From assembly GCA_028824715.1 (NCBI GenBank), contig JAPPCV010000174.1:1-64000 (forward strand): a DNA stretch of 64,000 nt, read 5' to 3'. Below, piece by piece: positions 10,667 to 20,085 of this stretch. The first letter of the stretch is position 1, and each line of letters begins with the position of its first letter. This stretch comes from Boseongicola sp. GTDB lineage: Bacteria > Pseudomonadota > Alphaproteobacteria > Rhodobacterales > Rhodobacteraceae. The notes below the pieces were generated by a model. It worked only from the letters and a program-made list of their open reading frames with translations. It had not been told where the DNA came from and searched no databases. The position numbers and the translations under genes were made by a program.

Positions 10667-11671
10667 ATGGGACAGATTCAACTCAACCAGGTTTCCAAGA
10701 GTTTCGGCAGTGTCGAGGTCATTCCGCCGCTCGACCTCACCATCGAAGATGGCGAGTTCGTGGTGTTCGTCGGTCCGTCGGGCTGCGGGAAATCCACGCT
10801 CCTGCGCCTGATCGCCGGACTCGAGGACGTCACCGAAGGCCACGTCACGATCGACGGCCAGGATGCAACCGAAGTCGTGCCGGCAAAGCGAGGCCTTGCG
10901 ATGGTGTTCCAGAGCTACGCTCTCTATCCGCACATGTCGGTGCGCAAGAACATCGCTTTCCCTCTGCGCATGGCAGGTCTTGACAAGGCCCAGCAGGACA
11001 AGAGCGTGGCGCAGGCAGCCGAGGTTCTTAACCTCACCGACTACCTCGATCGGCGCCCCGGCCAGCTTTCGGGTGGGCAGCGCCAGCGCGTCGCCATCGG
11101 TCGCGCGATCGTACGCGAACCGGCCGCCTTCCTGTTTGACGAACCGCTCTCCAACCTGGACGCCGCCCTTCGCGTGGGCATGCGACTGGAGATCTCCGAG
11201 CTGCACAAGCGCCTCAAGACGACGATGATCTACGTCACCCACGACCAGGTCGAAGCCATGACCATGGCCGACAAGATCGTTGTGCTGCAGGCGGGCGTAA
11301 TCGAGCAGGTCGGCTCACCGCTCGAACTCTACCAGCGCCCGCGCAATACCTTCGTCGCGGGCTTCATCGGCAGCCCGAAGATGAACCTGATCCAAGGGCC
11401 CGGGGCCGACAAGTACGGCGCCGCGACGATCGGCATCCGTCCCGAGCACATCGACATTAACGAGGAAGAGGGACTTTGGCATGGCACCGTCGGCGTGTCG
11501 GAACACCTAGGCTCCGACACTTTCTTCCACGTCCAGTGCAACGCCTCGCACGAGCCGCTCACTGTGCGGGCCACAGGGGAGATGGCCCTCGAGTACGGCG
11601 CCGAGGTCCACCTGACGCCACGCACCGAGCATCTTCACAAGTTCGACGCGAAGGGGCTCCGGATGGAATGA
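10667..11671 (+). CDS. smoK: polyol ABC transporter ATP-binding protein
   Basis: [54 protein letters not shown]...[33 protein letters not shown]; start lies inside the 859-aa ORF. Confidence 0.94.
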   Translation: MGQIQLNQVSKSFGSVEVIPPLDLTIEDGEFVVFVGPSGCGKSTLLRLIAGLEDVTEGHVTIDGQDATEVVPAKRGLAMVFQSYALYPHMSVRKNIAFPLRMAGLDKAQQDKSVAQAAEVLNLTDYLDRRPGQLSGGQRQRVAIGRAIVREPAAFLFDEPLSNLDAALRVGMRLEISELHKRLKTTMIYVTHDQVEAMTMADKIVVLQAGVIEQVGSPLELYQRPRNTFVAGFIGSPKMNLIQGPGADKYGAATIGIRPEHIDINEEEGLWHGTVGVSEHLGSDTFFHVQCNASHEPLTVRATGEMALEYGAEVHLTPRTEHLHKFDAKGLRME

Positions 11672-11696
11672 AACGGCTCGGAGGCAAGAGACCGCA

Positions 11697-11876
11697 ATGA
11701 CTTTCGGCACAGCGCGCAGTATCGGACGTGGCAGTGCGGAGGCCCATGTGGCGGAAGGCGCGCGTGCCGCTCTTGCCGATATCGGCATCGCGTGGGCGCG
11801 CCAATCGCCTGAAGAGATTGCCCCGGCGTGGTCGACTGCATCGTCGCTCGGACCCGCAAACTTGATGGCGGTCTGA
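11697..11876 (+). pseudogene. smoS: remnant of sorbitol dehydrogenase (SmoS-like SDR)
   Basis: MTFGTARSIGRGSAEAHVAEGARAALADIGIAWARQSPEEIAPAWSTASSLGPANLMAV* resembles the N-terminus of SDR sorbitol dehydrogenases (TGSARGIGRAFAEAYVxEGARVAIADI); located where smoS normally sits between smoK and mtlK. Confidence 0.78.
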
Positions 11877-11890
11877 GGATGAGCTGAGAG

Positions 11891-13402
11891 ATGAATTCGG
11901 GGGATGCCATGAAAAAACTCGGCAATGGTACGTTGTCGAGCCTTCCCGAGGGCATCGAACGCCCAAGCTACGACCGAGGCGACTTGACGCCCGGGATCGT
12001 GCACATCGGACTAGGCAACTTCCACCGTGCGCATCAGGCATGGTATCTGCACCGGCTGATGCAAGTCGGCCGCGCGCTGGACTGGGCCATCATCGGCGCC
12101 GGGGTCAGGCCTTACGACGCGGCGATGCGTGAAAGGCTCCTGGCGCAGGACTGCCTGACCACACTGATCGAACTTGCCCCCTCCGGCGCGAGCGCCGAGG
12201 TCATCGGGCCCATGGTCGACTACGTGCCGGTCGAGGGCGGCAACGGCGCCTTGATCCGGGCCATGGCCGATCCGCAAGTCCGAATCGTCTCGCTGACCGT
12301 GACAGAGGGTGGATACTACACCGGCGCAAGCGGCAGGTTCGACGCCGCACACGCCGATATCGCCCACGACGCCCAAGACCCTGACAATCCACGTACCGCT
12401 TTCGGCGCCATGATAGCGGCGCTGAAGCTGCGCCGCGCCGCTGGGCATGGGCCGTTCACCGGACAAAGTTGCGACAATCTGCAAGGCAATGGTGCCATCC
12501 TGCGCCAGACGGTCGTGTCGCTCGCCCGCCTGAGCGATCCAGGCCTTGCCGACTGGATCGATTGCAATTGCAGCTTTCCCAATTCGATGGTGGATTGCAT
12601 TGTGCCGGCGACGGGCCCCAAGGAAATTGCCCTTGCGCGATCGTTCAGGATCGACGACGCCGCGCCCGTCACTCACGAGAACTACCGTCAGTGGGTAATC
12701 GAGGACGACTTCTGCGCCGGGCGGCCGGACTGGGACGAAGTCGGTGCCACCTTCACCGACGCGGTGCACGACTACGAGACGATGAAGATCCGGATTCTGA
12801 ACGCCGGGCACCAGGTGCTCTCCAACGCGGGCGAACTCCTGTCGGTTGAAACGATCGCCGATTGCATGGAGCACCCGTTGATCGCGGCGCTGTTTCGCAA
12901 GGTCCAGGCCGAGGAGATCGCGCCCTACGTGCACCCGGTGCCCGACATGACGCCATCGAACTACAAGAAACTGGTCGAGCGCCGCTTCTCCAACCCTGAG
13001 ATTGTCGACACCACCCGACGCGTCGCCTTTGACGGATCATCGCGGCACGCCCGCTTTGTCCTGCCCATTCTGCGAGAAGCGCTGGCTGCGGGTGGTTCAG
13101 TCGAGGGCTTGAGCCTGGTCGAGGCGTTGTGGGCAAGGATGTGCGAAGGGACGCGTGAGGACGGCAGCCGCATTGAGTCGAACGATCCGTTCTGGGATGA
13201 CCTTACCACCTACGCGGCCCGTGCCCGAGAGGTCCCGCACACTTGGCTTGAGATGCGCGAAATTTATGGGGACCTCTCGGACGCGCCGAGATTTTCCTCA
13301 GCATTTGAGCGATGGCTGGCCCTGATTTATCGCGACGGCATCGAGTCTGTCATTTGCCAATACCTGAATCAAGATTCGAGCGCAGTGGGCTGTCCTCACT
13401 GA
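11891..13402 (+). CDS. mtlK: mannitol 2-dehydrogenase (polyol dehydrogenase)
   Basis: PGIVHIGLGNFHRAHQAWYLHRLM...SFPNSMVDCIVPATGP...KIRILNAGHQVLSNAGELL. Confidence 0.92.
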   Translation: MNSGDAMKKLGNGTLSSLPEGIERPSYDRGDLTPGIVHIGLGNFHRAHQAWYLHRLMQVGRALDWAIIGAGVRPYDAAMRERLLAQDCLTTLIELAPSGASAEVIGPMVDYVPVEGGNGALIRAMADPQVRIVSLTVTEGGYYTGASGRFDAAHADIAHDAQDPDNPRTAFGAMIAALKLRRAAGHGPFTGQSCDNLQGNGAILRQTVVSLARLSDPGLADWIDCNCSFPNSMVDCIVPATGPKEIALARSFRIDDAAPVTHENYRQWVIEDDFCAGRPDWDEVGATFTDAVHDYETMKIRILNAGHQVLSNAGELLSVETIADCMEHPLIAALFRKVQAEEIAPYVHPVPDMTPSNYKKLVERRFSNPEIVDTTRRVAFDGSSRHARFVLPILREALAAGGSVEGLSLVEALWARMCEGTREDGSRIESNDPFWDDLTTYAARAREVPHTWLEMREIYGDLSDAPRFSSAFERWLALIYRDGIESVICQYLNQDSSAVGCPH

Positions 13403-14032
13403 GGTGTACCAAAGACTGGGGTGGACTCGCGCCGCTGGTCGAGGGACCTGAGATTGCGTGGGAAGAGAGCAATGGCTGAGGTCGGTGATGCAGACGCCTA
13501 AGCTGTCCGGGGCCACCACGCAGATTCCGGTCCGGAAACGGGCATTTGAGCTTCTCCGAGTCAACCCGGTCCCGAACGTTCCCGTTCGAAAATGCAGGTT
13601 GACCGACAGCGGCCCGGTCCGGAAAGCCGGAATTTCAGCAGGATGGTCGCGGAATCCCACTTCGCCCCCGAAGTGTCGCCTGATGCCTGGGTCAGCCGTG
13701 CCGCAGAACTCCCGCGCCGAATCGCCGACGATGGGATCGACCTGTTCGTTGTCGCAATCGCGGCACAGTCCCGTTGTCCGCATGTCGCGGCGGCCCACCG
13801 TCGTCACCCTGCATCGGTCGAGACATATGCGTCTGTTCCCAAGCTTCCGGCAGCCGTCGAAGCGCTCTCTGGCGTGGCGCTGCGTAGCAGTCTCTGGTCT
13901 TCAAGCGCCCTCTTCTGTCCGCGCCAGCTGATTCGCGCCTTTGGCAGCAACATGCCTATGCGTGGCCGCAGGGGACCGGCCGGTCGCTTGCCCGTTCAGA
14001 GCGGGAGCAAGGATGTCGGCAGCGCCCTTGCA

Positions 14033-15247
14033 TCAGGTCCCGATGACATTGTGGTCCGGCCCGTAAGGAAATCCGGTGATGTTGGTTGCACGGTCGTCGT
14101 CAACCACAAGAATGTCATGTTCGCGATACCCGCCGGCCCCGGGCCGACCTTCGGGAACCAGCAGCATGGGCTCCATGGAGATCACCATGCCCGGCTCCAG
14201 GGTCGTATCGATGTCTTCGCGAAGTTCCAGCCCGGCCTCCCGGCCGTAGTAGTGGCTCAGTACTCCGAAGGAGTGGCCGTATCCGAAGGACCGGAATTGC
14301 AGGAGCCCTTCGTCTTCGAGGAACCTGTTGATCTCCGCGCAAATTCCCGAACACGTCGCGCCCGGCCTGATGAGCGACAGGCCGAGTTCGTGCGCCGCAA
14401 CGTTGGCTTGCCAGATCCTGAGCGTTTCGGCATCGGGTTCCCCGAGAAAGAGCGAACGTTCGAGCGCGGTGTAGTACCCGCTGATCATCGGAAACGCGTT
14501 GAGGTTCAGGAGATCGCCGGATTCGAGCCGCCGTCCGGTGGCAGGGTTATGCGCACCATCAGTGTTGATGCCTGACTGGAACCAGACCCAGGTGTCGCGA
14601 TACTCCGCGTCAGGGAAGGCATCAGCGATCGCGATTTCCATCGCGTTTCGCCCGGCCATTGCGACGTCGATTTCGCGGACGCTCACGCCGATCGCCTCCT
14701 TGATCGCCCATCCTCCGATGTCCGCAACGCGAGCCCCTTCCTTGATGAGCGCGATTTCTGCGGGCGACTTGACCATCCGCAGCCGCATCGTGTCCGGCGC
14801 GATGTCGACAAGCTTGTCGATGCTCAGCATTTCGCGGCACGTTCGTTCGGCGGCAAGAGTCAGGTGATCCGCTTCGATGCCGAGTCGCCCAGGCGTGCCG
14901 ATGATGGACTTCACCGCGCGCCAGTAGTTGTCGCGCTTCCAGTCCGTATAGACGAGGTTGTCCTCGATCGAGCGCCGCCAAGGCTGGCCGGCATCGATGT
15001 TTGCCGAGACAGTCGTGCAGCGGTCCTTGGTCACGACGCAACCGTAGGGACGGCCAAAGGCGCAATGCAGAAATCCGGAGTAGTAGGCGATGTTGTGCAT
15101 CGACGTGAGCAAGACGACTGGAATGTCCCTTTGATCCATGACGGCGCGGAGACTTTCCAGACGTGCGGCATACTCTTCGGCGGCAAACGGCAGTTGGGCC
15201 TTTTCGCCGTTTTCGAGAACCAGGAATTCGGGGCGCGTGTCAGCCAT
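14033..15247 (-). CDS. creatinase (creatine amidinohydrolase), M24-fold
   Basis: MADTRPEFLVLENGEKAQLPF...YYSGFLHCAFGRPYGCVV...GINTDGAHNPATGRRLESGDLLNLNAFPMISGYYTALERSLFLGEPD...FGYGHSFGVLSHYYGREAGLELREDIDTTLEPGMVISMEPM; creatinase-type rather than generic Xaa-Pro peptidase. Confidence 0.88.
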   Translation of the reverse strand: MADTRPEFLVLENGEKAQLPFAAEEYAARLESLRAVMDQRDIPVVLLTSMHNIAYYSGFLHCAFGRPYGCVVTKDRCTTVSANIDAGQPWRRSIEDNLVYTDWKRDNYWRAVKSIIGTPGRLGIEADHLTLAAERTCREMLSIDKLVDIAPDTMRLRMVKSPAEIALIKEGARVADIGGWAIKEAIGVSVREIDVAMAGRNAMEIAIADAFPDAEYRDTWVWFQSGINTDGAHNPATGRRLESGDLLNLNAFPMISGYYTALERSLFLGEPDAETLRIWQANVAAHELGLSLIRPGATCSGICAEINRFLEDEGLLQFRSFGYGHSFGVLSHYYGREAGLELREDIDTTLEPGMVISMEPMLLVPEGRPGAGGYREHDILVVDDDRATNITGFPYGPDHNVIGT

Positions 15248-15507
15248 GGTGGTCTCTCCTCTGGCCATCGCCCCGGCGTACAGGGCCATGATCTCCTGGA
15301 CCCGGACCACCGCCGGGGCAGCGACGCCATCGCTGCAAGCAGTCGGGACAATAAGTCGACTCGTTCGGGCAGGCAATACGTCCGCAGCCTCAGCCATGGA
15401 TTGCGCGGCCACGCATGCATCGAGATGCCACGAAAGGGAACGGACACCCATACGAGTCTCGAACTTGGATCCTGCAACGCCTCGTTGACGTGAGGTTCGC
15501 GCGCTTC

Positions 15508-15822
15508 TCGAGAGTCCGCCCGGAACGCCGTTGCCGTCAGCGACACACGGGCTTCAAGCGGCGGGCGAATCTCGAACGCCGTCGGTTCGCGACAGAAGTT
15601 CCACAGCCGGATCAGTCGCGAATCGGAGCAGCGCTCTTCCGACAAGGCAATCTCGTTGCGGGAATGGAAGAAGGGCGTTCGTTCCCATCCGTTTGTTGTC
15701 TTCACTTCGATCAGGCGTGATCGCCCGTCCAGCCCGAAGCCGGAGATTTCACGGCCCGCGACGTCGGAATCCTTCGTGGTTCGAACCACCTGCCCAAGGT
15801 CTTCGAGCAGTTGCCCGTTTGA
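15508..15822 (-). pseudogene. DUF3883 (restriction-endonuclease-like) domain fragment
   Basis: LLEDLGQVVRTTKDSDVAGREISGFGLDGRSRLIEVKTTNGWERTPFFHSRNEIALSEERCSDSRLIRLWNFCREPTAFEIRPPL within ORF 15031..16041; flanking residues look non-coding. Confidence 0.75.
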
Positions 15823-16310
15823 CGAGGTGGGCGGAGGCCCGACCGAGATTTCTGGGGACGCGGACGTCCCCAACGCGGGGCGACTTGGGGGAGTTTCGGC
15901 GATCCGTTCCGGATTCCTGTTGAGCCACCGCATGGCGACCTTTGCCCGCATCACGAAATGGTCAGCGACGGTCCGAAGAAGACGCGGTCGAGAATTCTCC
16001 TTGGCCTCCGCATGACTGGGCGGTTCCCTGCTTGATGGCAATATCTTGGAGGCAGGAATGCGGGACCATTGTTCTCGAAATTCGCGCCTCTCCCCATCTC
16101 AAGTCGTCGCCAGAAGCCGATTGCGGGCGCAATGTGGAATTCGTGTTGCGCTCTATGGCTGGTCTGAGAGGCTTCAGCGCCACCTCAGAAATGTCCGGGA
16201 ATTCGCATTGACCAATTGCGATGCTCGGCATTCAATCACAATTGCAAAGTCCGACGAAGTTGGCGTCGAACGCGCTCCTGCCTTCAAGGGACAACAGAGG
16301 AAGAACCGCA

Positions 16311-17261
16311 ATGGAGAAGTCGGTCATCAGCCATCGGTCCGGCCCATTTTCCACCGTTTCGATGGGACTGCCCGGGGATCACGAAGGCAAGACGGCAACC
16401 CGGGTCTTCTTCGTGCGCGGCAGCGACAGGATCGGCCTGATTGACAGCGGCCTTTGCGGCGGCCTGCCAGCGCTCAAGCAAGCCTTCGAAGAGCTTGGCA
16501 TCGCGCGCAGGGATCTCGATTTCCTGCTCCTGACCCACGAACACATGGATCACGTCGGCAACAATGGCTGGCTCAAGGCCGAGACGGATTGCAGGATTCT
16601 GGGTCATCACGCCCGCGCGGATCGTGTTGCCGACAACATGCTGAACGCCAAGACCATCGTGCACGCATTCCCCGAGGGCGAACAATTTGATCTCAACGCG
16701 GAATATCTCGACTGGATGGGACCGACCGAAGGCCCGATCGAGGAATTCATCAAGGATGGCGACGTGATTGATCTCGGCGGCGGTGTCGCTATGGAGGTAG
16801 TCGAAGTGCCAGGCCATTCAATGTGCGAGGTGGGCTTTTTCGAGCTTTCGACCAAGACGCTGGTCCTCGCCGACCCGCTGCTGCCACCCTTCAATCCGGT
16901 TCTCTATCTCTATGAGGATCCAAACGTGATGCGCGCCACTTTCGACAAGATCGAGAAGTTTCTGATCGAACGTGACGTGCAGTCCGTCCTCCTGGCCCAT
17001 GACGACGTGAAGACCGTCCTCGAAACCCAGGAACTGGTCGACGATTGCCGTCGCCGCGTGGACAAGGTGGAGGTCTCGATGATCACTCACATGAAGACGA
17101 ATCCGAGCATTTCCTTTTCGGAGCTCCGCGACAAGTGCTGCGACGACCAGAACATGGTCCGCGAATGGCGCGCGCTGGTATCGATTGACGCCAGCTTGAA
17201 GGACTTCGTAGCGAAGGGGTTGGCCGAACAGCGCGACGGTGGCTGGCACTATGTCGGTTGA
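16311..17261 (+). CDS. MBL-fold metallo-hydrolase
   Basis: LLLTHEHMDHVGNNGWLKAET (HxHxDH motif); start MEKSVISHRSGPF. Confidence 0.88.
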   Translation: MEKSVISHRSGPFSTVSMGLPGDHEGKTATRVFFVRGSDRIGLIDSGLCGGLPALKQAFEELGIARRDLDFLLLTHEHMDHVGNNGWLKAETDCRILGHHARADRVADNMLNAKTIVHAFPEGEQFDLNAEYLDWMGPTEGPIEEFIKDGDVIDLGGGVAMEVVEVPGHSMCEVGFFELSTKTLVLADPLLPPFNPVLYLYEDPNVMRATFDKIEKFLIERDVQSVLLAHDDVKTVLETQELVDDCRRRVDKVEVSMITHMKTNPSISFSELRDKCCDDQNMVREWRALVSIDASLKDFVAKGLAEQRDGGWHYVG

Positions 17262-18228
17262 CCTGCCCAGATGCGCCGTGCTGGGCTCGGGCACCATGGG
17301 TGGTCAGATCGCCTTGTCCCTTGCCTTGGGCGGGGCACATGTGGCGCTCTGGGGACGTCGTGCCGAGGCGCTTGGCCCCGCGCTTGATCGTTGTGCCGAG
17401 GGCTTTGACTTTCTCGCGGGGCATGGGTTGACTGATGCCGTGGACCGCACGGCGGTTCTGGAACGGATCACGCCTCAGGCCGACATTGCCAGTTCCGTCG
17501 TGGATGCAGGCTTTGTTATCGAGGCGATAACAGAGGATCTCACGTTGAAGCAGGCGCTGCTGGGTGATGCGGAACTGGCTGCACCCGTGACGGCAGTCCT
17601 GTCCTCCACCACTTCCGCTCTGAGTGCCAGCGCCCTGCAATCCGACCTCAGGCGCCCGCAGAACTTCTGCATCGCCCATTATGCCCAACCCGCTCATCTG
17701 GTCGAGCTTGTCGAGGTGGTGCCTGGGTGCAACAGCTCGGACCGTGCCGTCGCGGTCACAACCGCGCTTTTGAGGGACACCGGCAAGACGCCGGTCACAT
17801 GCCCGGACATTCCAGGCTTTCTGTGGTCACGAATCCAGCATGCGGTGTTGCGCGAGTTTGCGTCGCTCGTCGGCCGGGACCTGGTGACTCCAGAGGCTTG
17901 CGACACGATCCTGAAGGTCGGCTATGCATCGCGCCTGCCCGCCATGGGGGCATTCGAGCACGCTGACCTTGCCGGGCTGGACTTGATAAACTCGGACGCG
18001 GCCAGGGCGGTTTGGGCCGACCTGTCAACCGTCGCCGACCCCGCCGAAACCCCTGTTGGCGAATTGTTCAGCAACGGCCAGCTGGGCATGAAGTCGGGCC
18101 GGGGGTTCTATGACTGGAACGTACGGGACGCTGAGGCCTTCAAGCGTCGGCGTGACGAGGAGATCATTCGGCGGATCAAGTTCAATCAAGGCGCAGAAGC
18201 AGGACAATGTCCCGCAGAGAAAAGCTGA
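17251..18228 (+). CDS. 3-hydroxyacyl-CoA dehydrogenase-like NAD-binding oxidoreductase
   Basis: MSVDLPRCAVLGSGTMGGQIALSLALGGAHVALWGRR...HYAQPAHLVELVEVVPG...DIPGFLWSRIQ; start overlaps upstream stop by 11 bp. Confidence 0.87.
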   Translation: MSVDLPRCAVLGSGTMGGQIALSLALGGAHVALWGRRAEALGPALDRCAEGFDFLAGHGLTDAVDRTAVLERITPQADIASSVVDAGFVIEAITEDLTLKQALLGDAELAAPVTAVLSSTTSALSASALQSDLRRPQNFCIAHYAQPAHLVELVEVVPGCNSSDRAVAVTTALLRDTGKTPVTCPDIPGFLWSRIQHAVLREFASLVGRDLVTPEACDTILKVGYASRLPAMGAFEHADLAGLDLINSDAARAVWADLSTVADPAETPVGELFSNGQLGMKSGRGFYDWNVRDAEAFKRRRDEEIIRRIKFNQGAEAGQCPAEKS

Positions 18229-18235
18229 AAGGCGG

Positions 18236-18480
18236 TGTAGACTTGTTGACGTGACCAAGTCCTTCGGCACGGTGAATGTCGTTCCGCTGCTGAACCTGTT
18301 CTTTGACGAGGGTGAGTTCGTCGTCATTGTGGGGTTCTCTGGTCGCGGCGACTCAACGGCGCTGCGGATGATCCCGGGACTTGAGCCGGCGACCACAGGC
18401 ACGAAACAGATTGCGGGCAAGGACGTCGCTTGTGCACGACCAAGGACCACGCCTTCCCGTCGACGGAACTGCAGCGCCGT
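18236..18480 (+). pseudogene. remnant of carbohydrate ABC transporter ATPase (MalK/UgpC/SmoK-like)
   Basis: LVDVTKSFGTVNVVPLLNLFFDEGEFVVIVGFSGRGDSTALRMIPGLEPATTGTKQIAGKDV; Walker [10 protein letters not shown] decayed to GFSGRGDST, no signature motif or Walker B downstream. Confidence 0.85.
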
Positions 18481-18813
18481 GCATTTGAATTGCTGGACAT
18501 AGACCCGGCAAAGGATCTTGCCATGCAAGAGACAGGCTGAATCCGCCGGCAGCCGCCGTTGGCTCCTTGACTTGCGAAGGATTCCTGTCTGACCCCTATG
18601 AGAAGATCCGGCCAAGTTCTTGCCTCGTCATGTCAAGAAACGTGAATGGGCCGGAACTCGCCGAGACGTCGGCTGACCGGGTCTTCGTTGTTGCCAACCC
18701 GACATCCCGCCAGGCATTCGGCCATCGGGAAGGTTTTCTTCCGCGGCCGAGACACGATGCCTGCTTGGCAATTCGCGTCGGACCTTGGCGTTCGTCGCTG
18801 CGTTGCCGGGCTT

Positions 18814-20085
18814 TCAGGACGTGCCTGCCGCAGCCCGCGCAACGCCGATCGCGGCTTCCACGTTCTTCGCACATGCGGGCAGAATGCCGAGCGTCCTGGC
18901 CCGGATTTCAGTGAATGCAGTGTTTCTTGCACCCCCGCCTGCGGAGTAGATTGCGTCCGGGAACCCGCCGCCTCGGGCCTCGATTTCGCGATAGCATTGC
19001 GCTTCGATCCGCGCGATGCCTTCCAGCAGGCCCTGCAGGAACACCGCGTCATCAGCTGGTCTAGGCGCAACGCGGGGCGCAAGGTCGGGGTCGTTGACCG
19101 GAAACCGTTCTCCGGCACGGATCAACGGATAGTAGTCAAGGCCGGAGGGTGCCATTGGGTCAATGCTGGCGCTCAGTCGGGCAATGGCCTCGGGCGAAAA
19201 GAAGTGTGCCAGAACCGCGCCGCCGGAATTGGACGCTCCGCCGACCAGCCAGGCATCGCCGAGTCGATGCGAATAAAGTCCGATTTCAGGATCGTCGATT
19301 CGCTCGCGACCGAGCATCTTGACTGCCAGGGTGGAGCCGAGGGAGGTCACGGCCGTTCCGATCTTGAGGGGAGCCGCCGCAAGGAATGCCGCGATGCTGT
19401 CGGTGGTGCCTGCGCAGACAACGGCACTTGGTGCCAGTCCAAGCCTGGCGGCAACATCGGGTGTGACCTCCGAGACCGGTGTTCCTACCGCATGGGCGCA
19501 CGGCAGGAGGGCAGTGTCCATGACCTTGCCGATCCAGTCAGGCCAAATTCCTGTCGCCGGGTCCAGACCGGTCTTGAGAGAGTTGTTGTGATCGGAATGT
19601 CCGCCGCAGCCCGTCAGTTTGGCAGCAACAAAATCGGCCTGGTGGAGAAGGTGGCGGGCGCGTCCGCCCGCATCTTCCACAACGAGATGCATGGCGCGCG
19701 CGAGCGCGGAGCCCGGACCTCGGGCAATGTGCGACGGCGGGGCGTGCATGTCTATCCGTGCCGCCTCGGAGTCAAAGCTGCCGGAATCGTACATCAGCGC
19801 CCGACCGACAGGGCGCAGCCTCGCATCGCACAGCACCATGCTGCCCGAAGTCCCGTCGACGGCGATCCTCGAAACCTCCGTCCCGCTGCGGCCGGAGTCC
19901 TTCAGTGCCGAGACCTGCCGCGACACGCACGTCTTTACCGCTCGCCACCACTCTTCCGCGTCAATGCGGTTCGGGTCCTGGCGCAGATGTGTCGTGCGTG
20001 CCATCGACAGGACTTCCCCGCGTTCGTCCACGACGGCGGTTCGGATGCCGCTTGTGCCAACGTCGATGCCAAGCGCCAGGCTCAT
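18814..20085 (-). CDS. FGGY-family carbohydrate kinase (D-ribulokinase / SePSK-like)
   Basis: MSLALGIDVGTSGIRTAVVDERGEVL...GTTDSIAAFLAAAPLKIGTAVTSLGSTLAVKML...YSAGGGARNTAFTEIRA. Confidence 0.88.
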   Translation of the reverse strand: MSLALGIDVGTSGIRTAVVDERGEVLSMARTTHLRQDPNRIDAEEWWRAVKTCVSRQVSALKDSGRSGTEVSRIAVDGTSGSMVLCDARLRPVGRALMYDSGSFDSEAARIDMHAPPSHIARGPGSALARAMHLVVEDAGGRARHLLHQADFVAAKLTGCGGHSDHNNSLKTGLDPATGIWPDWIGKVMDTALLPCAHAVGTPVSEVTPDVAARLGLAPSAVVCAGTTDSIAAFLAAAPLKIGTAVTSLGSTLAVKMLGRERIDDPEIGLYSHRLGDAWLVGGASNSGGAVLAHFFSPEAIARLSASIDPMAPSGLDYYPLIRAGERFPVNDPDLAPRVAPRPADDAVFLQGLLEGIARIEAQCYREIEARGGGFPDAIYSAGGGARNTAFTEIRARTLGILPACAKNVEAAIGVARAAAGTS

